The notes: a model not told the origin generated them from the letters alone. Shown: positions 16,871 through 24,608, counted from the first letter of the stretch. The stretch: 64,000 bases of DNA from JBKPNJ01 sp963695705 (GCA_963695705.1 CAVOHB010000013.1:1-64000), one strand, 5' to 3'. Made by a program: numbers and translations.

Positions 16871-17517
16871 CGTGCTCCCTCCATGCAGTCTCGTAGCCGG
16901 ATAAGTCCGTCGCGCATGCGTGTCTTCATCGTGGGCAGCGGCGTGCCCAGCAGCGTGGCCACCTCCTGGTACGTGTACCCGTTGAAGTAAGCAAGCCTAA
17001 CCGCCTCGTGCTGCAGAGCCGTGAGCGTTTCCAGGCACCGGTGCATCTGCGTCTGCTCGTCCCGCAACATGACCGTCTCCGCCACGTCGTCGAACTCGCG
17101 TTCCGAGGCAGCTGCCCCATGGTCGCGTCGGCTTGCCGCCTCGCTCTGCCGCACGACGTCAACGGCCCGGCGGTGTGTCAGCGTCATGATCCAGGTCCGC
17201 GCCGACCCCTTGAGCGGGTCGAACCGCGTCGCCTGCTGCCAGATCGACAGGAACACTTCCTGCGCGATCTCCTCGGCCCTGGCCGGGTCTCGTACGACCC
17301 GGCGGGCCAGGCCGTACACGGCCGAGCCGATCGCGTCGTACAGTGCGCCGAAAGCATCCTCGTTCCCCAGGGCAACCTCACCCATCAGGGCGTTGAGGTC
17401 CGGCCGGCTGCCGGAGTTCAGCAACCGCAGGTGACTCGGTCCCTTAGCCACGACACCACCCGGCTCTCCTGAAGAGAATGCTCCGCCAATCGACGTGTGC
17501 ATCGACTGGCGGATCAT
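16867..17517 (-). CDS. sigK: ECF RNA polymerase sigma factor, SigK type
   Basis: 216 aa with sigma region 2 (EDAFGALYDAIGSAVYGLARRVVRDPARAEEIAQEVFLSIW, about 53-93) and region 4 (CLETLTALQHEAVRLAYFNGYTYQEVATLLGTPLPTMKTRMRDGLIRL). The pair with an RskA-type anti-sigma identifies it as SigK-like. Start ATG 17517 with GGGAAAGG upstream; the first 40 residues are poorly conserved and an internal start is possible. It is the second gene of an operon headed by a lipoprotein gene whose promoter matches SigK consensus hexamers, so autoregulation is likely. Confidence 0.92.
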   Translation of the reverse strand: MIRQSMHTSIGGAFSSGEPGGVVAKGPSHLRLLNSGSRPDLNALMGEVALGNEDAFGALYDAIGSAVYGLARRVVRDPARAEEIAQEVFLSIWQQATRFDPLKGSARTWIMTLTHRRAVDVVRQSEAASRRDHGAAASEREFDDVAETVMLRDEQTQMHRCLETLTALQHEAVRLAYFNGYTYQEVATLLGTPLPTMKTRMRDGLIRLRDCMEGAR

Positions 17518-17534
17518 CTCACTCGAGCCTTTCC

Positions 17535-18809
17535 CTAGCTGACCAGCGCCGCCGCAAGGGCGTCGATGGCCGCGGAGAGGGTCATGATGTGGTGCTCGAA
17601 GTCCGCCTGAACGGCGGCGGCCGGCAGTGCTCCGCCGCTGAGCTGGTCGAAGTTCGTACCGGATGCCACGGCGTAGGCCTGCAGATTGTCCTGCGCGGCC
17701 ATCTTCGCTGCCTCGTCACCCATGGCATCGGCAACCGCGTAGCTGACGAAGTCCTTGATGTGCGAGCGCCATGACTGCAGGAACGAGGCCTGGACCTGCT
17801 TGCTCCCTGCCAGCGAGCCGACAGCCTGCGAGATCTCGACCGAGTTCTCGTCGAGAGCCGCTCCGGCAGCCGCGAACTCCGGGCTGTCCGCGCCCGCGGT
17901 GTAGGCCGTGAAGACCCCGACCCCAGCGAGATAGACGTGGGCGGTGAGCTTGTCGGTCAACGCCGCGCGCAGGTTTGCGGCGTCGTCGTTCGGGTCGCCC
18001 TTGATGCCCGCGGCCTTGTCGATGCCGGTGGCAAGAACCTGCGCCGTCCCGGCCATGTGGTCGGCCGCCATCTTGAGCAGCTCGAAGCCTTTGGCGTCGC
18101 CGGCGGCGAAGGCGTCGATCGCGGCCGCCAGCGTCTTGATGTGCATGACGAAGTCGGCCTGGACCGCCTTGGCAGGAAGGGCCCCGCCCGTGATGTCGTC
18201 GAAGAACTGACCGGACGCCTTGCTGTAGGCCATCAGGTTGCCCATGGCATCGGCCTTGCCTTGTTCATCCCCTGACTTGGCAGCGACCGCATAGTTGACG
18301 AAGTCGGTGATGTGACTGCGCCAGCTCTGCAGGAACGCTCTGCCCTTTGCCTTGCCCGCCACCGAGGCAACAGCCTTGGAGAGGTCCACCGAGTTGGTGT
18401 CGAGAGCCGCAGCTGCCGCAGTGAACTCCGGCGAGTCGGCTCCTGCGACATACGCAGTGTCAACAGCGATGCCGGCAAGATAGACGTGTTCCTGAAGCAG
18501 GTACGTCAGTCCCGACCGCAGGTTCGAGGCAGCGGAGTCGACGTGGCCGCTCATGTGCGTCGCCGAGACGAAACCCCCGGCGAGCACGTCGGCGGTCATC
18601 GGCATGTGTCCGGCGGCGGTGCGTGTCAACGCGAATGGATCCCCCGCCGACGCCGTCGGACTCTGCGAAGGAGTCATCGACGGTGAGGACATGGGGTCGG
18701 GACCGGATGCCGCGGTGTCGGTGGTGTCTGAGTTGGAGCAGGCGGCGAGCGAGAGCAGCGCCGTCCCTGCGATGACCGCCGCGAAGCGACGGGTGTGTGG
18801 CTGAGTCAT
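17535..18809 (-). CDS. Secreted lipoprotein with duplicated domain, head of the sigK operon
   Basis: 424 aa. ATG 18809 is preceded by GGAGG. Signal peptide FAAVIAGTALLSLAAC ends in a lipobox (LAAC, Cys about 24), then a Ser/Thr/Pro-rich linker. Two homologous halves follow (about 65-235 and 240-424), each with ADHMAGTAQVLATG-like or AGHMPMTADVLAGG starts, HVYLAGI/V, AGADSPEF, FLQSWRSHI-DF and ALPA-AVQADF-HI. All-helical; His and Met residues at fixed places in each repeat could bind metal or heme, but this is inference. It occupies the position of the MPT70/MPT83-type secreted targets of mycobacterial SigK, though it is not a fasciclin protein by eye. Confidence 0.85.
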   Translation of the reverse strand: MTQPHTRRFAAVIAGTALLSLAACSNSDTTDTAASGPDPMSSPSMTPSQSPTASAGDPFALTRTAAGHMPMTADVLAGGFVSATHMSGHVDSAASNLRSGLTYLLQEHVYLAGIAVDTAYVAGADSPEFTAAAAALDTNSVDLSKAVASVAGKAKGRAFLQSWRSHITDFVNYAVAAKSGDEQGKADAMGNLMAYSKASGQFFDDITGGALPAKAVQADFVMHIKTLAAAIDAFAAGDAKGFELLKMAADHMAGTAQVLATGIDKAAGIKGDPNDDAANLRAALTDKLTAHVYLAGVGVFTAYTAGADSPEFAAAGAALDENSVEISQAVGSLAGSKQVQASFLQSWRSHIKDFVSYAVADAMGDEAAKMAAQDNLQAYAVASGTNFDQLSGGALPAAAVQADFEHHIMTLSAAIDALAAALVS

Positions 18810-18838
18810 TCTTCCTCCGTGCATAGGTGTCACGGAGG

Positions 18839-18865
18839 ATTCGGCGCCGCCGCCGCTACGGATGG
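18839..18865 (-). promoter_or_regulatory. SigK-like promoter of the lipoprotein-sigK-rskA operon
   Basis: On the minus strand: CCATCC (18865-18860), 15 nt, CCGAAT (18844-18839). Both hexamers equal the consensus I recall for mycobacterial SigK (CCATCC ... CCGAAT), though the spacer there is slightly longer. The lipoprotein ATG is 29 nt downstream of the -10, leaving room for the GGAGG RBS. Confidence 0.75.
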
Positions 18866-18883
18866 GTCAAGCCCGACAGTTCC

Positions 18884-19822
18884 TCAGCCGCGTGCCGCCA
18901 GACGAGCCTTGAGTGCATCGCGCTTGTCCTCGAAGCGCAGCGCCGACTTCTCCAGCTCCGCAAGGTGATCGGACAGCTCGTGGCGTGCCCGTTCGCCCTT
19001 GTCAGAAAGACCTTCCACGTCGAAGACCTTCCAGTAGCGCAGCACGGGAAGCACCACGTCGGACAGGTGCTGGCGGATGTCATAGATGCCGGCGACCGCC
19101 ATCTCGACCGCCTTGCGCTGGAACCCGGGAATGCCCGCACCGGGCATCTCGAAGGTCGTCACGACATCGGTGATCGCGCGCATCGTCTGGTCGGGCGCGA
19201 GCTCGAGTGCCCCGCCCAGCAGGTTGCGATAGAAGATCATGTGCAGGTTCTCGTCCGCGGCGATCCGCGTCAGCAGCTGGTCCGCAATCGGGTCGTCGAC
19301 GTATCTGCCGGTGTTGCGGTGGGAGACGCGCGTGGCCAGCTCCTGAAAGGACACGTACGCCAGCGAGCGGACCAGCTCCTGGTCGTGCGAGGACTGGAAA
19401 CCTGCCGACATGTGGGTCATCCGCAGCCGCTCGAGCGCCACCGGATCGACTGCTCGGGTGACCGTGAGGTAGTCGCGGATCGCAATGGCGTGGCGGCCCT
19501 CCTCGGCGGTCCAGCGGTGCACCCAGTCACCCCAGGCGGCGTCGCGGCCGAACAGGACGGCGATCTCGTGGTGGTAGCTCGGCAGGTTGTCCTCGGTGAG
19601 CAGGTTGATGATGAGCGCTGACTGGCCGACGTCGCTGATCGCGGAGTCCTCCGGGAGCCAGGGATCGCCACCGAGCGCGCCGTCGAACGTGCGGCCCTCG
19701 CTCCATGGGACGTACTCGTGCGGGAACCACTCCTTGGCAACGGGGATGTGCCGGTTCAGCTCACGTTCGACGACCGGCTCGAGCTCCTGGAGAAGCTGGC
19801 CCTGGGTCAGAAAACGATCCAC
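18884..19822 (-). CDS. Acyl-[acyl-carrier-protein] desaturase (DesA family)
   Basis: 312 aa soluble di-iron desaturase that introduces a double bond into acyl-ACP. The two iron-binding motifs are EEGRH (W-T-A-EEGRHAIAIRDYL, about residues 107-111) and DENLH (RIAADENLHMIFYRN, about 189-193); further ligand Glu residues occur in the first helices and in SFQELATRVSH. Closest in type to mycobacterial DesA1/DesA2. GTG start with AGGAGGT 7 nt upstream. Monocistronic; palindromic sites within 60 nt upstream suggest repression by a TetR-type fatty-acid regulator. Confidence 0.93.
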   Translation of the reverse strand: MDRFLTQGQLLQELEPVVERELNRHIPVAKEWFPHEYVPWSEGRTFDGALGGDPWLPEDSAISDVGQSALIINLLTEDNLPSYHHEIAVLFGRDAAWGDWVHRWTAEEGRHAIAIRDYLTVTRAVDPVALERLRMTHMSAGFQSSHDQELVRSLAYVSFQELATRVSHRNTGRYVDDPIADQLLTRIAADENLHMIFYRNLLGGALELAPDQTMRAITDVVTTFEMPGAGIPGFQRKAVEMAVAGIYDIRQHLSDVVLPVLRYWKVFDVEGLSDKGERARHELSDHLAELEKSALRFEDKRDALKARLAARG

Positions 19823-19845
19823 GATGCGACCTCCTGCTGCGGCTA

Positions 19846-19878
19846 CCTACGGAATCGTAGGTTACGGCACCGTAGGTT
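19846..19878 (-). promoter_or_regulatory. Palindromic operator upstream of the desaturase
   Basis: CCTACG-GAAT-CGTAGG (19846-19861) is a perfect palindrome; TACGG-CA-CCGTA (19863-19874) is a second one next to it. CGTAGGTT recurs at 19856 and 19871, a 15-nt period. Located 24-56 nt upstream of the desaturase start. Looks like a TetR-family operator; the regulator is not in the window. Confidence 0.75.
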
Positions 19879-19919
19879 GAAGTGCCAAGGCCTCGGCGTG
19901 GCGCCGCGGGCACACCGGC

Positions 19920-20267
19920 TCACAGGTACAGCCCGGTCTGACCGTCGGCGAGGCGCTGGGACGCGACGGCATGCAGGTCCCGCTCGCGCAGCAGGATGTA
20001 GTCCTCGCCCCGAACCTCGACCTCGGCCTTGTCCTCCGGGTCGAAGAGGACCCGGTTGTCGACCTGTACGGTGCGAACATTGCCCCCGACGGCGGCGACC
20101 CGCGCCCACGCCAGCCGGCGGCCCATGGTGGCGGTGGCCGGAATCACGATCCCGGACTGCGAGCGGCGTTCTCCGGACTCATGATCGAGCGAGACCAGGA
20201 CCCGATCGTGCAACATCTGGATCGCGAGCTTGTCGTCCACCAAGTGGATCTTCTTCGTCACGGTCAC
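19920..20267 (-). CDS. GroES-like (Cpn10) protein
   Basis: 115 aa. The Cpn10 core is visible: IQMLHDRVLVSLD, GIVIPATATMG, RVAAVGGNVRTVQVDNRVLFDPEDKAEVEVRGEDYILLRERDLHAV. It differs from housekeeping GroES: a longer N-terminus (VTKKIHLVDDKL), a short mobile loop region, and no adjacent groEL, so it may be an accessory co-chaperone. GTG start without RBS; TACAAT on the minus strand (20281-20276) ends 8 nt upstream and could be a -10 for a leaderless transcript. Confidence 0.85.
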   Translation of the reverse strand: MTVTKKIHLVDDKLAIQMLHDRVLVSLDHESGERRSQSGIVIPATATMGRRLAWARVAAVGGNVRTVQVDNRVLFDPEDKAEVEVRGEDYILLRERDLHAVASQRLADGQTGLYL

Positions 20268-20290
20268 AGGGATTGATTGTAGGCGTGCTT

Positions 20291-20581
20291 CTAGTCCCGG
20301 TTGACGAGCTTGCGAACCACCACGAAGAAGGCCACGACACCCACTGCGGCGCCCGCGACAGCGGCGATCTTCTCGGGGCGGGGCTTTCCCTGCTCGTCGA
20401 CGAACTGGGCCTTCACCTCGTCGAGCTTGCGCTTGATGATCGTCCTCGGGTTCACCCGGTAGGTCAGCTGGTCGATGGTTCCGGCAAGGTCAACGCGGGC
20501 TGCCTCGAGCTCAGCTTGGATGTCCCGCTGGCTGCGCGCGATGTCGGTGCTGCGGTGCGCCGGCGTCGAGGCCTGGCTCAC
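20291..20581 (-). CDS. DUF3618 family membrane protein
   Basis: 96 aa. An N-terminal amphipathic region (DIARSQRDIQAELEAARVDLAGTIDQLTYRVNP) precedes one transmembrane helix (IAAVAGAAVGVVAFFVVVRKLV). The D/E-R-T-R-X-E-L-A-X-T-(I/V)-D-X-L pattern followed by P-R is the DUF3618 signature, common in actinobacteria and often near GroES-like or phage-shock/envelope genes. Function unknown. The downstream GroES-like gene starts 23 nt after its stop. Confidence 0.88.
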   Translation of the reverse strand: MSQASTPAHRSTDIARSQRDIQAELEAARVDLAGTIDQLTYRVNPRTIIKRKLDEVKAQFVDEQGKPRPEKIAAVAGAAVGVVAFFVVVRKLVNRD

Positions 20582-20751
20582 GACGTCCTCCTCGGGTCGA
20601 TCTTGTTCTCGGCGAGAGGCTAGCGATGATTGCGACGGTCAGTCTTGCACGGATGGTGCCGCCGGGCTCGACGGTCGGCGTGCCGGCTGCTGGGTCGCTG
20701 CGTGAGAGAGTGGAGGGGTCAGACGGTCCGTGAACCACGACTGGAGAAGCA

Positions 20752-21222
20752 TTGACCACCAAGCATTTGCAGGTCGGCGACCTGGCACCGGATTTCAGCC
20801 TGCCGAGCGATACCGGTGAGACGGTGACGCTCTCGTCGTTGCGCGGGGAGAAGGTCGTCGTGTACTTCTATCCCACCGCGATGACCACCGGGTGCACGAC
20901 GCAGGCCTGCGACTTCCGCGACTCACTGGACTCACTGAAGGCCGCCGGTTATACCGTGCTGGGGATCTCACCCGACGGGCTGGCCAAGCTCGCCGAGTTC
21001 CGGGAGCACGACCAACTCACGTTCCCGTTGCTGTCCGACGCCGACAGGTCGGTCATGAACGACTGGGGCACCTACGGCGAGAAACAGCAGTACGGCAAGA
21101 CCGTGCTCGGCGTCATCCGGTCGACCTTCGTGATCGACGAGGAAGGGCGCATCGAGATCGCCCAGTACAACGTCAAGGCCACCGGCCATGTCGCCAAACT
21201 GCGCCGCGAACTGGGCATCTGA
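20752..21222 (+). CDS. bcp: Thiol peroxidase, Bcp-type peroxiredoxin
   Basis: 156 aa peroxiredoxin reducing H2O2 and organic hydroperoxides with thioredoxin. The active-site block is FYPTAMTTGCTTQACDFRD (peroxidatic Cys about residue 49, resolving Cys about 54: CXXXXC, atypical 2-Cys Bcp). The usual PxxxTxxC Pro-Thr is kept. The C-terminal WGTYGEKQQYGKTVLGVIRSTFVID is standard. TTG start with GGAGAAG upstream. Cytoplasmic. Confidence 0.95.
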   Translation: MTTKHLQVGDLAPDFSLPSDTGETVTLSSLRGEKVVVYFYPTAMTTGCTTQACDFRDSLDSLKAAGYTVLGISPDGLAKLAEFREHDQLTFPLLSDADRSVMNDWGTYGEKQQYGKTVLGVIRSTFVIDEEGRIEIAQYNVKATGHVAKLRRELGI

Positions 21223-21252
21223 ACGGTCGGCCCGGCCCTAGACTGAGCGCCG

Positions 21253-21333
21253 GCCAGAGTGGTGGAAAGGCAGACACGCGGCATTTAGGTTGCCGTGCCC
21301 AAGGGCGTGAGGGTTCGAATCCCTCCTCTGGCA
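21253..21333 (+). tRNA. tRNA-Leu (anticodon UAG)
   Basis: Acceptor GCCAGAG pairs with CTCTGGC, discriminator A, CCA not encoded. Anticodon loop TTTAGGT on stem GGCA/TGCC gives UAG. A class II variable arm GCCC-AA-GGGC and T arm GAGGG-TTCGAAT-CCCTC follow. 81 nt. Confidence 0.93.
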
Positions 21334-21367
21334 CTTCGCCTCTGGCACGTCGCCTCTGGCACTTCGG
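21326..21367 (+). repeat. Three tandem 14-bp copies of the tRNA-Leu 3' end
   Basis: CTCTGGCACTTCGC (21326), CTCTGGCACGTCGC (21340) and CTCTGGCACTTCGG (21354). The first unit includes the last 8 nt of tRNA-Leu. Tandem copies of a tRNA end can be attachment-site scars or slippage products; no integrase is near. Confidence 0.8.
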
Positions 21368-21484
21368 CGATCTCGGTGTTGCGGCGGTTCGAGCAGCCCG
21401 AAACCCTGGAGATCGGTCCGCTCATGTCTATTGCATCGCCGGCTTGAATCGGTCACAGTCAGGTCGGGGGAGAAAGGTGGCGCA

Positions 21485-21733
21485 ATGCCCGAGTTCATGG
21501 ACGTCCACACCGGGATGGTCGGCATCACACCAGAGGGTTTGCACGAGGCTCATCAGGCCGACCTGAACATTCAGGATGATGAGAGCGTGAACTTCAAGCA
21601 CGCGTGGGCGGACCCCAACAGCGGGATGGTGTGGTGCCTGTCCGAGGCTCCGAACGCAGAAGCGGTGCGTCGCATTCACGAGCGGGCGGGACACCCGGCG
21701 GATGAGGTCTACGAGGTACCGGTTCAAGCCTGA
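21485..21733 (+). CDS. SCO4226-type nickel-binding protein (DUF4242)
   Basis: 82 aa. ATG 21485 follows GGAGAAAGG. The whole protein fits the small ferredoxin-like SCO4226 family: MPEFMDVHTGM, GLHEAHQADLNIQDDESVNFKHAWADPNSGMVWCLSEAP, RIHERAGHPADEVYEV. In Streptomyces SCO4226 residues of this fold bind nickel; the His and Asp residues are kept here. Possible cytoplasmic nickel carrier or buffer, fitting the NiCoT importer elsewhere in the window. Confidence 0.88.
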   Translation: MPEFMDVHTGMVGITPEGLHEAHQADLNIQDDESVNFKHAWADPNSGMVWCLSEAPNAEAVRRIHERAGHPADEVYEVPVQA

Positions 21734-21960
21734 CCGCACCTTCTGCACGCCACCCGACCCGAGCTGGCGGGTGGGTCACGTCTGCGATGACGCTGACCTC
21801 GACGCGATGACCGGCTGACTCAAGCCTGACCCTCCGCGCGACTCGAACGTGCGGTTTGCCCCACTTCGCGGAGCAGTCACCGACGGCTCTGCCAGCGCGT
21901 GTTGCGCTCCCCTCCCGTTGGCCGGACACTGGTCGCCTGCCTACCCAAAGGAGTCCATCG

Positions 21961-22413
21961 ATGAGGACATCCACCCGCATCGCAGCCGCGTTCATCGCAC
22001 TCGGCACAGCAGCGGCCGGGGTCGCTGTCGCCTCGTCTGGCTCGGCCGCACCACAGCCCGCCAAGGCGGTCCACACGATCAGGCTGGTGGCCCACTCGTC
22101 CACCGACGGAGCCAGCACCGGACCCAGGTCCTTCGTCGGGGCGGACACCGACCGGTCGCCACGTACCCACAAGATCGTCGGTTACGACTCGATCACCGGC
22201 ACCTTCAACCAATCCACCGGCAAGGCCACGATCATCGGGGCCATCGCGCTCAAGGGCGGCACCATCGAAGCACGCTTCTTCGGCACCAGCACCAGTTTCC
22301 ACGGGACAATCCTCAACGGCACCGGGAAGTACGCCGGCATCAGCGGGACCGCCACCGCAACGTCGCCCACGCCGAACTCCAACATCACGCACATCACGCT
22401 GCGGTACAGCTGA
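21961..22413 (+). CDS. Secreted beta-barrel protein, allene oxide cyclase/dirigent-like
   Basis: 150 aa. ATG 21961 follows AAAGGAG. Signal peptide (TRIAAAFIALGTAAAGVAVASSGSAA) likely cleaved after about residue 30. The mature part has VHTIRLVAHSS, VGYDSITGTFN, GKATIIGAIALKGGTIEARFFG, GTILNGTGKYAGISGTATATS and ends THITLRYS, the repeating strand pattern of the allene-oxide-cyclase/dirigent barrel seen in many actinobacterial exported proteins. Activity unknown. Palindromic repeat copy 2 begins 21 nt after its stop. Confidence 0.75.
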   Translation: MRTSTRIAAAFIALGTAAAGVAVASSGSAAPQPAKAVHTIRLVAHSSTDGASTGPRSFVGADTDRSPRTHKIVGYDSITGTFNQSTGKATIIGAIALKGGTIEARFFGTSTSFHGTILNGTGKYAGISGTATATSPTPNSNITHITLRYS

Positions 22414-22433
22414 GCCAGGTCCACCCCACCGTG

Positions 22434-22478
22434 TTTGTGGAGCATGTTACGTCGGAGGTGACGAATATCCTCCACAAA
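22434..22478 (+). repeat. 45-nt palindromic repeat, copy 2
   Basis: TTTGTGGAGCATGTTACGTC, N6 (GGAGGT), GACGAATATCCTCCACAAA. One mismatch disrupts the outer 12-bp stem. Sits between the convergent ends of the secreted barrel gene and thioredoxin. Confidence 0.82.
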
Positions 22479-22563
22479 CAAGGGGTTTCTCGACCCAAAC
22501 AGTCGGGTAGGCTTCCGGCTCCGCCGTGACAGAGGATCGCGGCGGAGCCTGAGTCCGGGCAGC

Positions 22564-23019
22564 TCAGCCCTCGGGAAGTGCCTGCTTCACCCAGGCGCGG
22601 AGCGTGCTCACCGGCGCTGCTCCCACCTGGCGGGCCAGCACCGCGCCGCCCTTCATCAGCAGGAGCGTAGGAATCGCCTGAACCTCGAACCTGCTGGAGG
22701 TCGACGGAGAGATGTCGGAGTTGACCTTGACGAGCTTCAGCCGGCCGGCGTACTCACGCGCCAGCTGCTCCAACACCGGACTCACCTGCCGGCACGGGCC
22801 GCACCACGGTGCCCACATGTCCACGAGCACCGGAAGGCTTGCCGCATCCGCGAACTGGCCGAATGTCGCGTCGTCGGCGTCCACCACCCAGGCCAGCGCG
22901 CTGTGGCAGCGTGCACATTGAGGGCGGCCCCGAGCGGCCGCCGCCACCCGGTTCTTCGTCCCGCAGCTCTCGCACGGGACGACGCGCGTCGCTGGGATCT
23001 CAGGTGTCGTACTCATCAT
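22564..23019 (-). CDS. Thioredoxin with N-terminal zinc ribbon (TrxC/thioredoxin-2 type)
   Basis: 151 aa disulfide reductase. The N-terminus has two CxxC pairs (CESCG and CARCH) forming a zinc ribbon; the thioredoxin domain has MWAPWCGPCRQVSP (redox WCGPC, about residues 73-77), the cis-proline in AIPTLLLMKGG, and a C-terminal helix. Start at ATG 23019 (a second ATG follows at once). Upstream regulator genes are on the same strand, 27 nt away. Confidence 0.95.
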   Translation of the reverse strand: MMSTTPEIPATRVVPCESCGTKNRVAAAARGRPQCARCHSALAWVVDADDATFGQFADAASLPVLVDMWAPWCGPCRQVSPVLEQLAREYAGRLKLVKVNSDISPSTSSRFEVQAIPTLLLMKGGAVLARQVGAAPVSTLRAWVKQALPEG

Positions 23020-23046
23020 GCGGCTTCCTTGCTCCCGGGTCGTCAC

Positions 23047-23274
23047 TCATTCTCCCCGGTAGCTGAGGAGGTCGCCGGGCTGACAGTCGAGGACCTCGCA
23101 GATCGCCGTCAGCGTCGAGAACCGTACGGCGCGGGCCCGCCCGTTCTTGAGGACCGAAAGGTTCACCACGGTGAGATCCACTCGCACCGCGAGTTCGGTC
23201 AGCGTCATTCCGTGCTCTTCCAGCAGGCGGTCGAGGTGCACCTCGATCTTGTGTTCGGAAGCCTCCGCTGCCAT
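23047..23274 (-). CDS. XRE/Cro-like transcriptional regulator
   Basis: 75 aa helix-turn-helix protein: LDRLLEEHGMTLTELAVRVDLTVVNLSVLKNGRARAVRFSTLTAICEVLDCQPGDLLSY is the short YozG-like HTH. Its ATG immediately follows the TGA of the DUF2975 gene (TGAATG), a two-gene operon typical for DUF2975 membrane protein plus XRE regulator. Probably binds the ATCGA-rich palindrome upstream of the operon. Confidence 0.9.
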   Translation of the reverse strand: MAAEASEHKIEVHLDRLLEEHGMTLTELAVRVDLTVVNLSVLKNGRARAVRFSTLTAICEVLDCQPGDLLSYRGE

Positions 23275-23901
23275 TCAGATCGTGCCCTCGACGTCTTCAC
23301 GCAGACGTACGCCGTACGCGAAGACCTCCGCGAGGATGAACGCACCCAGGCCCCCGATCATCGCGCCGGCCGGCAGGGCGTACCCCGCAGACCCGAGGTC
23401 GACCGACGGGAAGGCCGGAACCTCGTTGAAGAGCGCCTGCCTGACCAGGTAGTTGATGAGCTCGACCAGCGGAGCTCCAACGACCAGCAGGAACCCGAGC
23501 CCACGTAGCCGTCGGACATTGGCGACTCCGAACGGGTCGCCCTCCCGCACCGACCGCATGAACCCACGCAACAGCCAGAGTCCGGCGATGAACAGTACGA
23601 GCGGGCCGAAGTCGGTCGCGGACCGCAGCAGCATCTGCTTCGTCGTCGGGTCGTGGATCTCCACGTGGACGTCGGGCCACCCGTTCAGCCGCAGTCCCTC
23701 CGGCAACGGGCCCAGGTCGTCCGGCGACAGCTGGAGCGGCACCGTGAGCGTGTCGCCGTACAACAGCGAGTCGCCGTCGCGGGCGATCCCCACACCGACA
23801 GACGCGACGACAAGCACAGCGAATGCAACGGTGAACACGAGCAGGGCGGTCACGATTGCCTGACCGGCTCTGACGGCACCGGAGGGCGGGGTGGTGGTCA
23901 T
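23275..23901 (-). CDS. DUF2975 family membrane protein
   Basis: 208 aa from ATG 23901 (ATG 23916 is also open but lies closer to the operator than a transcript start would allow). Four hydrophobic segments: AIVTALLVFTVAFAVLVVASVGV, DFGPLVLFIAGLWLLRGF, GLGFLLVVGAPLVELINYLV and GAMIGGLGAFILAEVFAYG, the DUF2975 topology, with an extracytoplasmic loop between the first two. Encoded just ahead of the YozG-like regulator, a common unit of unknown physiological role. Confidence 0.87.
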   Translation of the reverse strand: MTTTPPSGAVRAGQAIVTALLVFTVAFAVLVVASVGVGIARDGDSLLYGDTLTVPLQLSPDDLGPLPEGLRLNGWPDVHVEIHDPTTKQMLLRSATDFGPLVLFIAGLWLLRGFMRSVREGDPFGVANVRRLRGLGFLLVVGAPLVELINYLVRQALFNEVPAFPSVDLGSAGYALPAGAMIGGLGAFILAEVFAYGVRLREDVEGTI

Positions 23902-23922
23902 GAGGGCACATCCCATCGAAAG

Positions 23923-23951
23923 TCGATACTATCGAAGAACGATAGCATCGA
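23923..23951 (-). promoter_or_regulatory. Palindromic operator of the DUF2975/XRE operon
   Basis: TCGATACTATCG (23923-23934) and CGATAGCATCGA (23940-23951) form an inverted repeat, 11 of 12 positions paired, spaced 5 nt. Further ATCGA/TCGAT units flank it. Located 22 nt upstream of the DUF2975 ATG; its TAGTAT (minus 23931-23926) could be the -10. Autoregulation by the XRE protein is inferred. Confidence 0.7.
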
Positions 23952-23993
23952 TTGTCGATATGGCAAGCATGGCAACGGACCGATCGCGAACGG

Positions 23994-24608
23994 TCAGGAA
24001 TGCGCAGCCCTCAGCTTGGCGGCCACGAGCGGCGCGATCGCGCGCAGCGCCTTGCCGCGGTGGCTGATCTCGTCCTTCTGCGTGACGGTCAGCTCCGCCG
24101 TCGTGCGGGTATATCCGGACGGCACGAACAGGGGGTCATACCCGAATCCACCAGAACCGCGGGGGTCGTGGATGACGACGCCGTGCATCTTTGCCCTCGT
24201 CACGTGTTCCTCGCCACTGGGCAGGCAGAACGCCACCGCACATGCGAAGTAGGCTCCCCGACGCTCGTCCGGAACGTCGCGGAGCTGGGCCAGGAGCAGG
24301 TCGTTGTTGCGCTTGTTGTCCTTCTCCACCCCGGACCAACGGGCCGACAGGACACCCGGCATCCCGTTCAGTGCGTCGACACAGATGCCGCTGTCGTCGG
24401 CGAGCGAGGCCAGCCCGGTTATCGCGACCGCAGCTCGTGCCTTGAGCAGAGCATTGTTCTCGAAGGTCGGTTCGGTTTCCGCCGGCTCGTCGTAGGCCGG
24501 CACGTCGTCGAGCCCGAGCACCTCGACCTCGGGAATCAGCGGGGCAAGGATGCGCCGCAGCTCATCGAGCTTCGCCCGGTTGCGGCTGGCCAGCAGCACC
24601 TGCGTCAC
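23994..24608 (-). CDS. rdgB: Non-canonical purine NTP pyrophosphatase (RdgB/HAM1)
   Basis: 204 aa house-cleaning enzyme hydrolysing dITP, XTP and ITP to monophosphates. Motifs: N-terminal VLLASRNRAKLDEL (SxNxxK), TFENNALLKARAAVAITGLASLADDSGICVDALNG (the catalytic acidic block), ARWSG, and C-terminal GFGYDPLFVPSG with SHRGKAL. Starts inside the 3' end of rph (ATGA overlap), the conserved order of actinobacteria. Confidence 0.97.
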   Translation of the reverse strand: MTQVLLASRNRAKLDELRRILAPLIPEVEVLGLDDVPAYDEPAETEPTFENNALLKARAAVAITGLASLADDSGICVDALNGMPGVLSARWSGVEKDNKRNNDLLLAQLRDVPDERRGAYFACAVAFCLPSGEEHVTRAKMHGVVIHDPRGSGGFGYDPLFVPSGYTRTTAELTVTQKDEISHRGKALRAIAPLVAAKLRAAHS

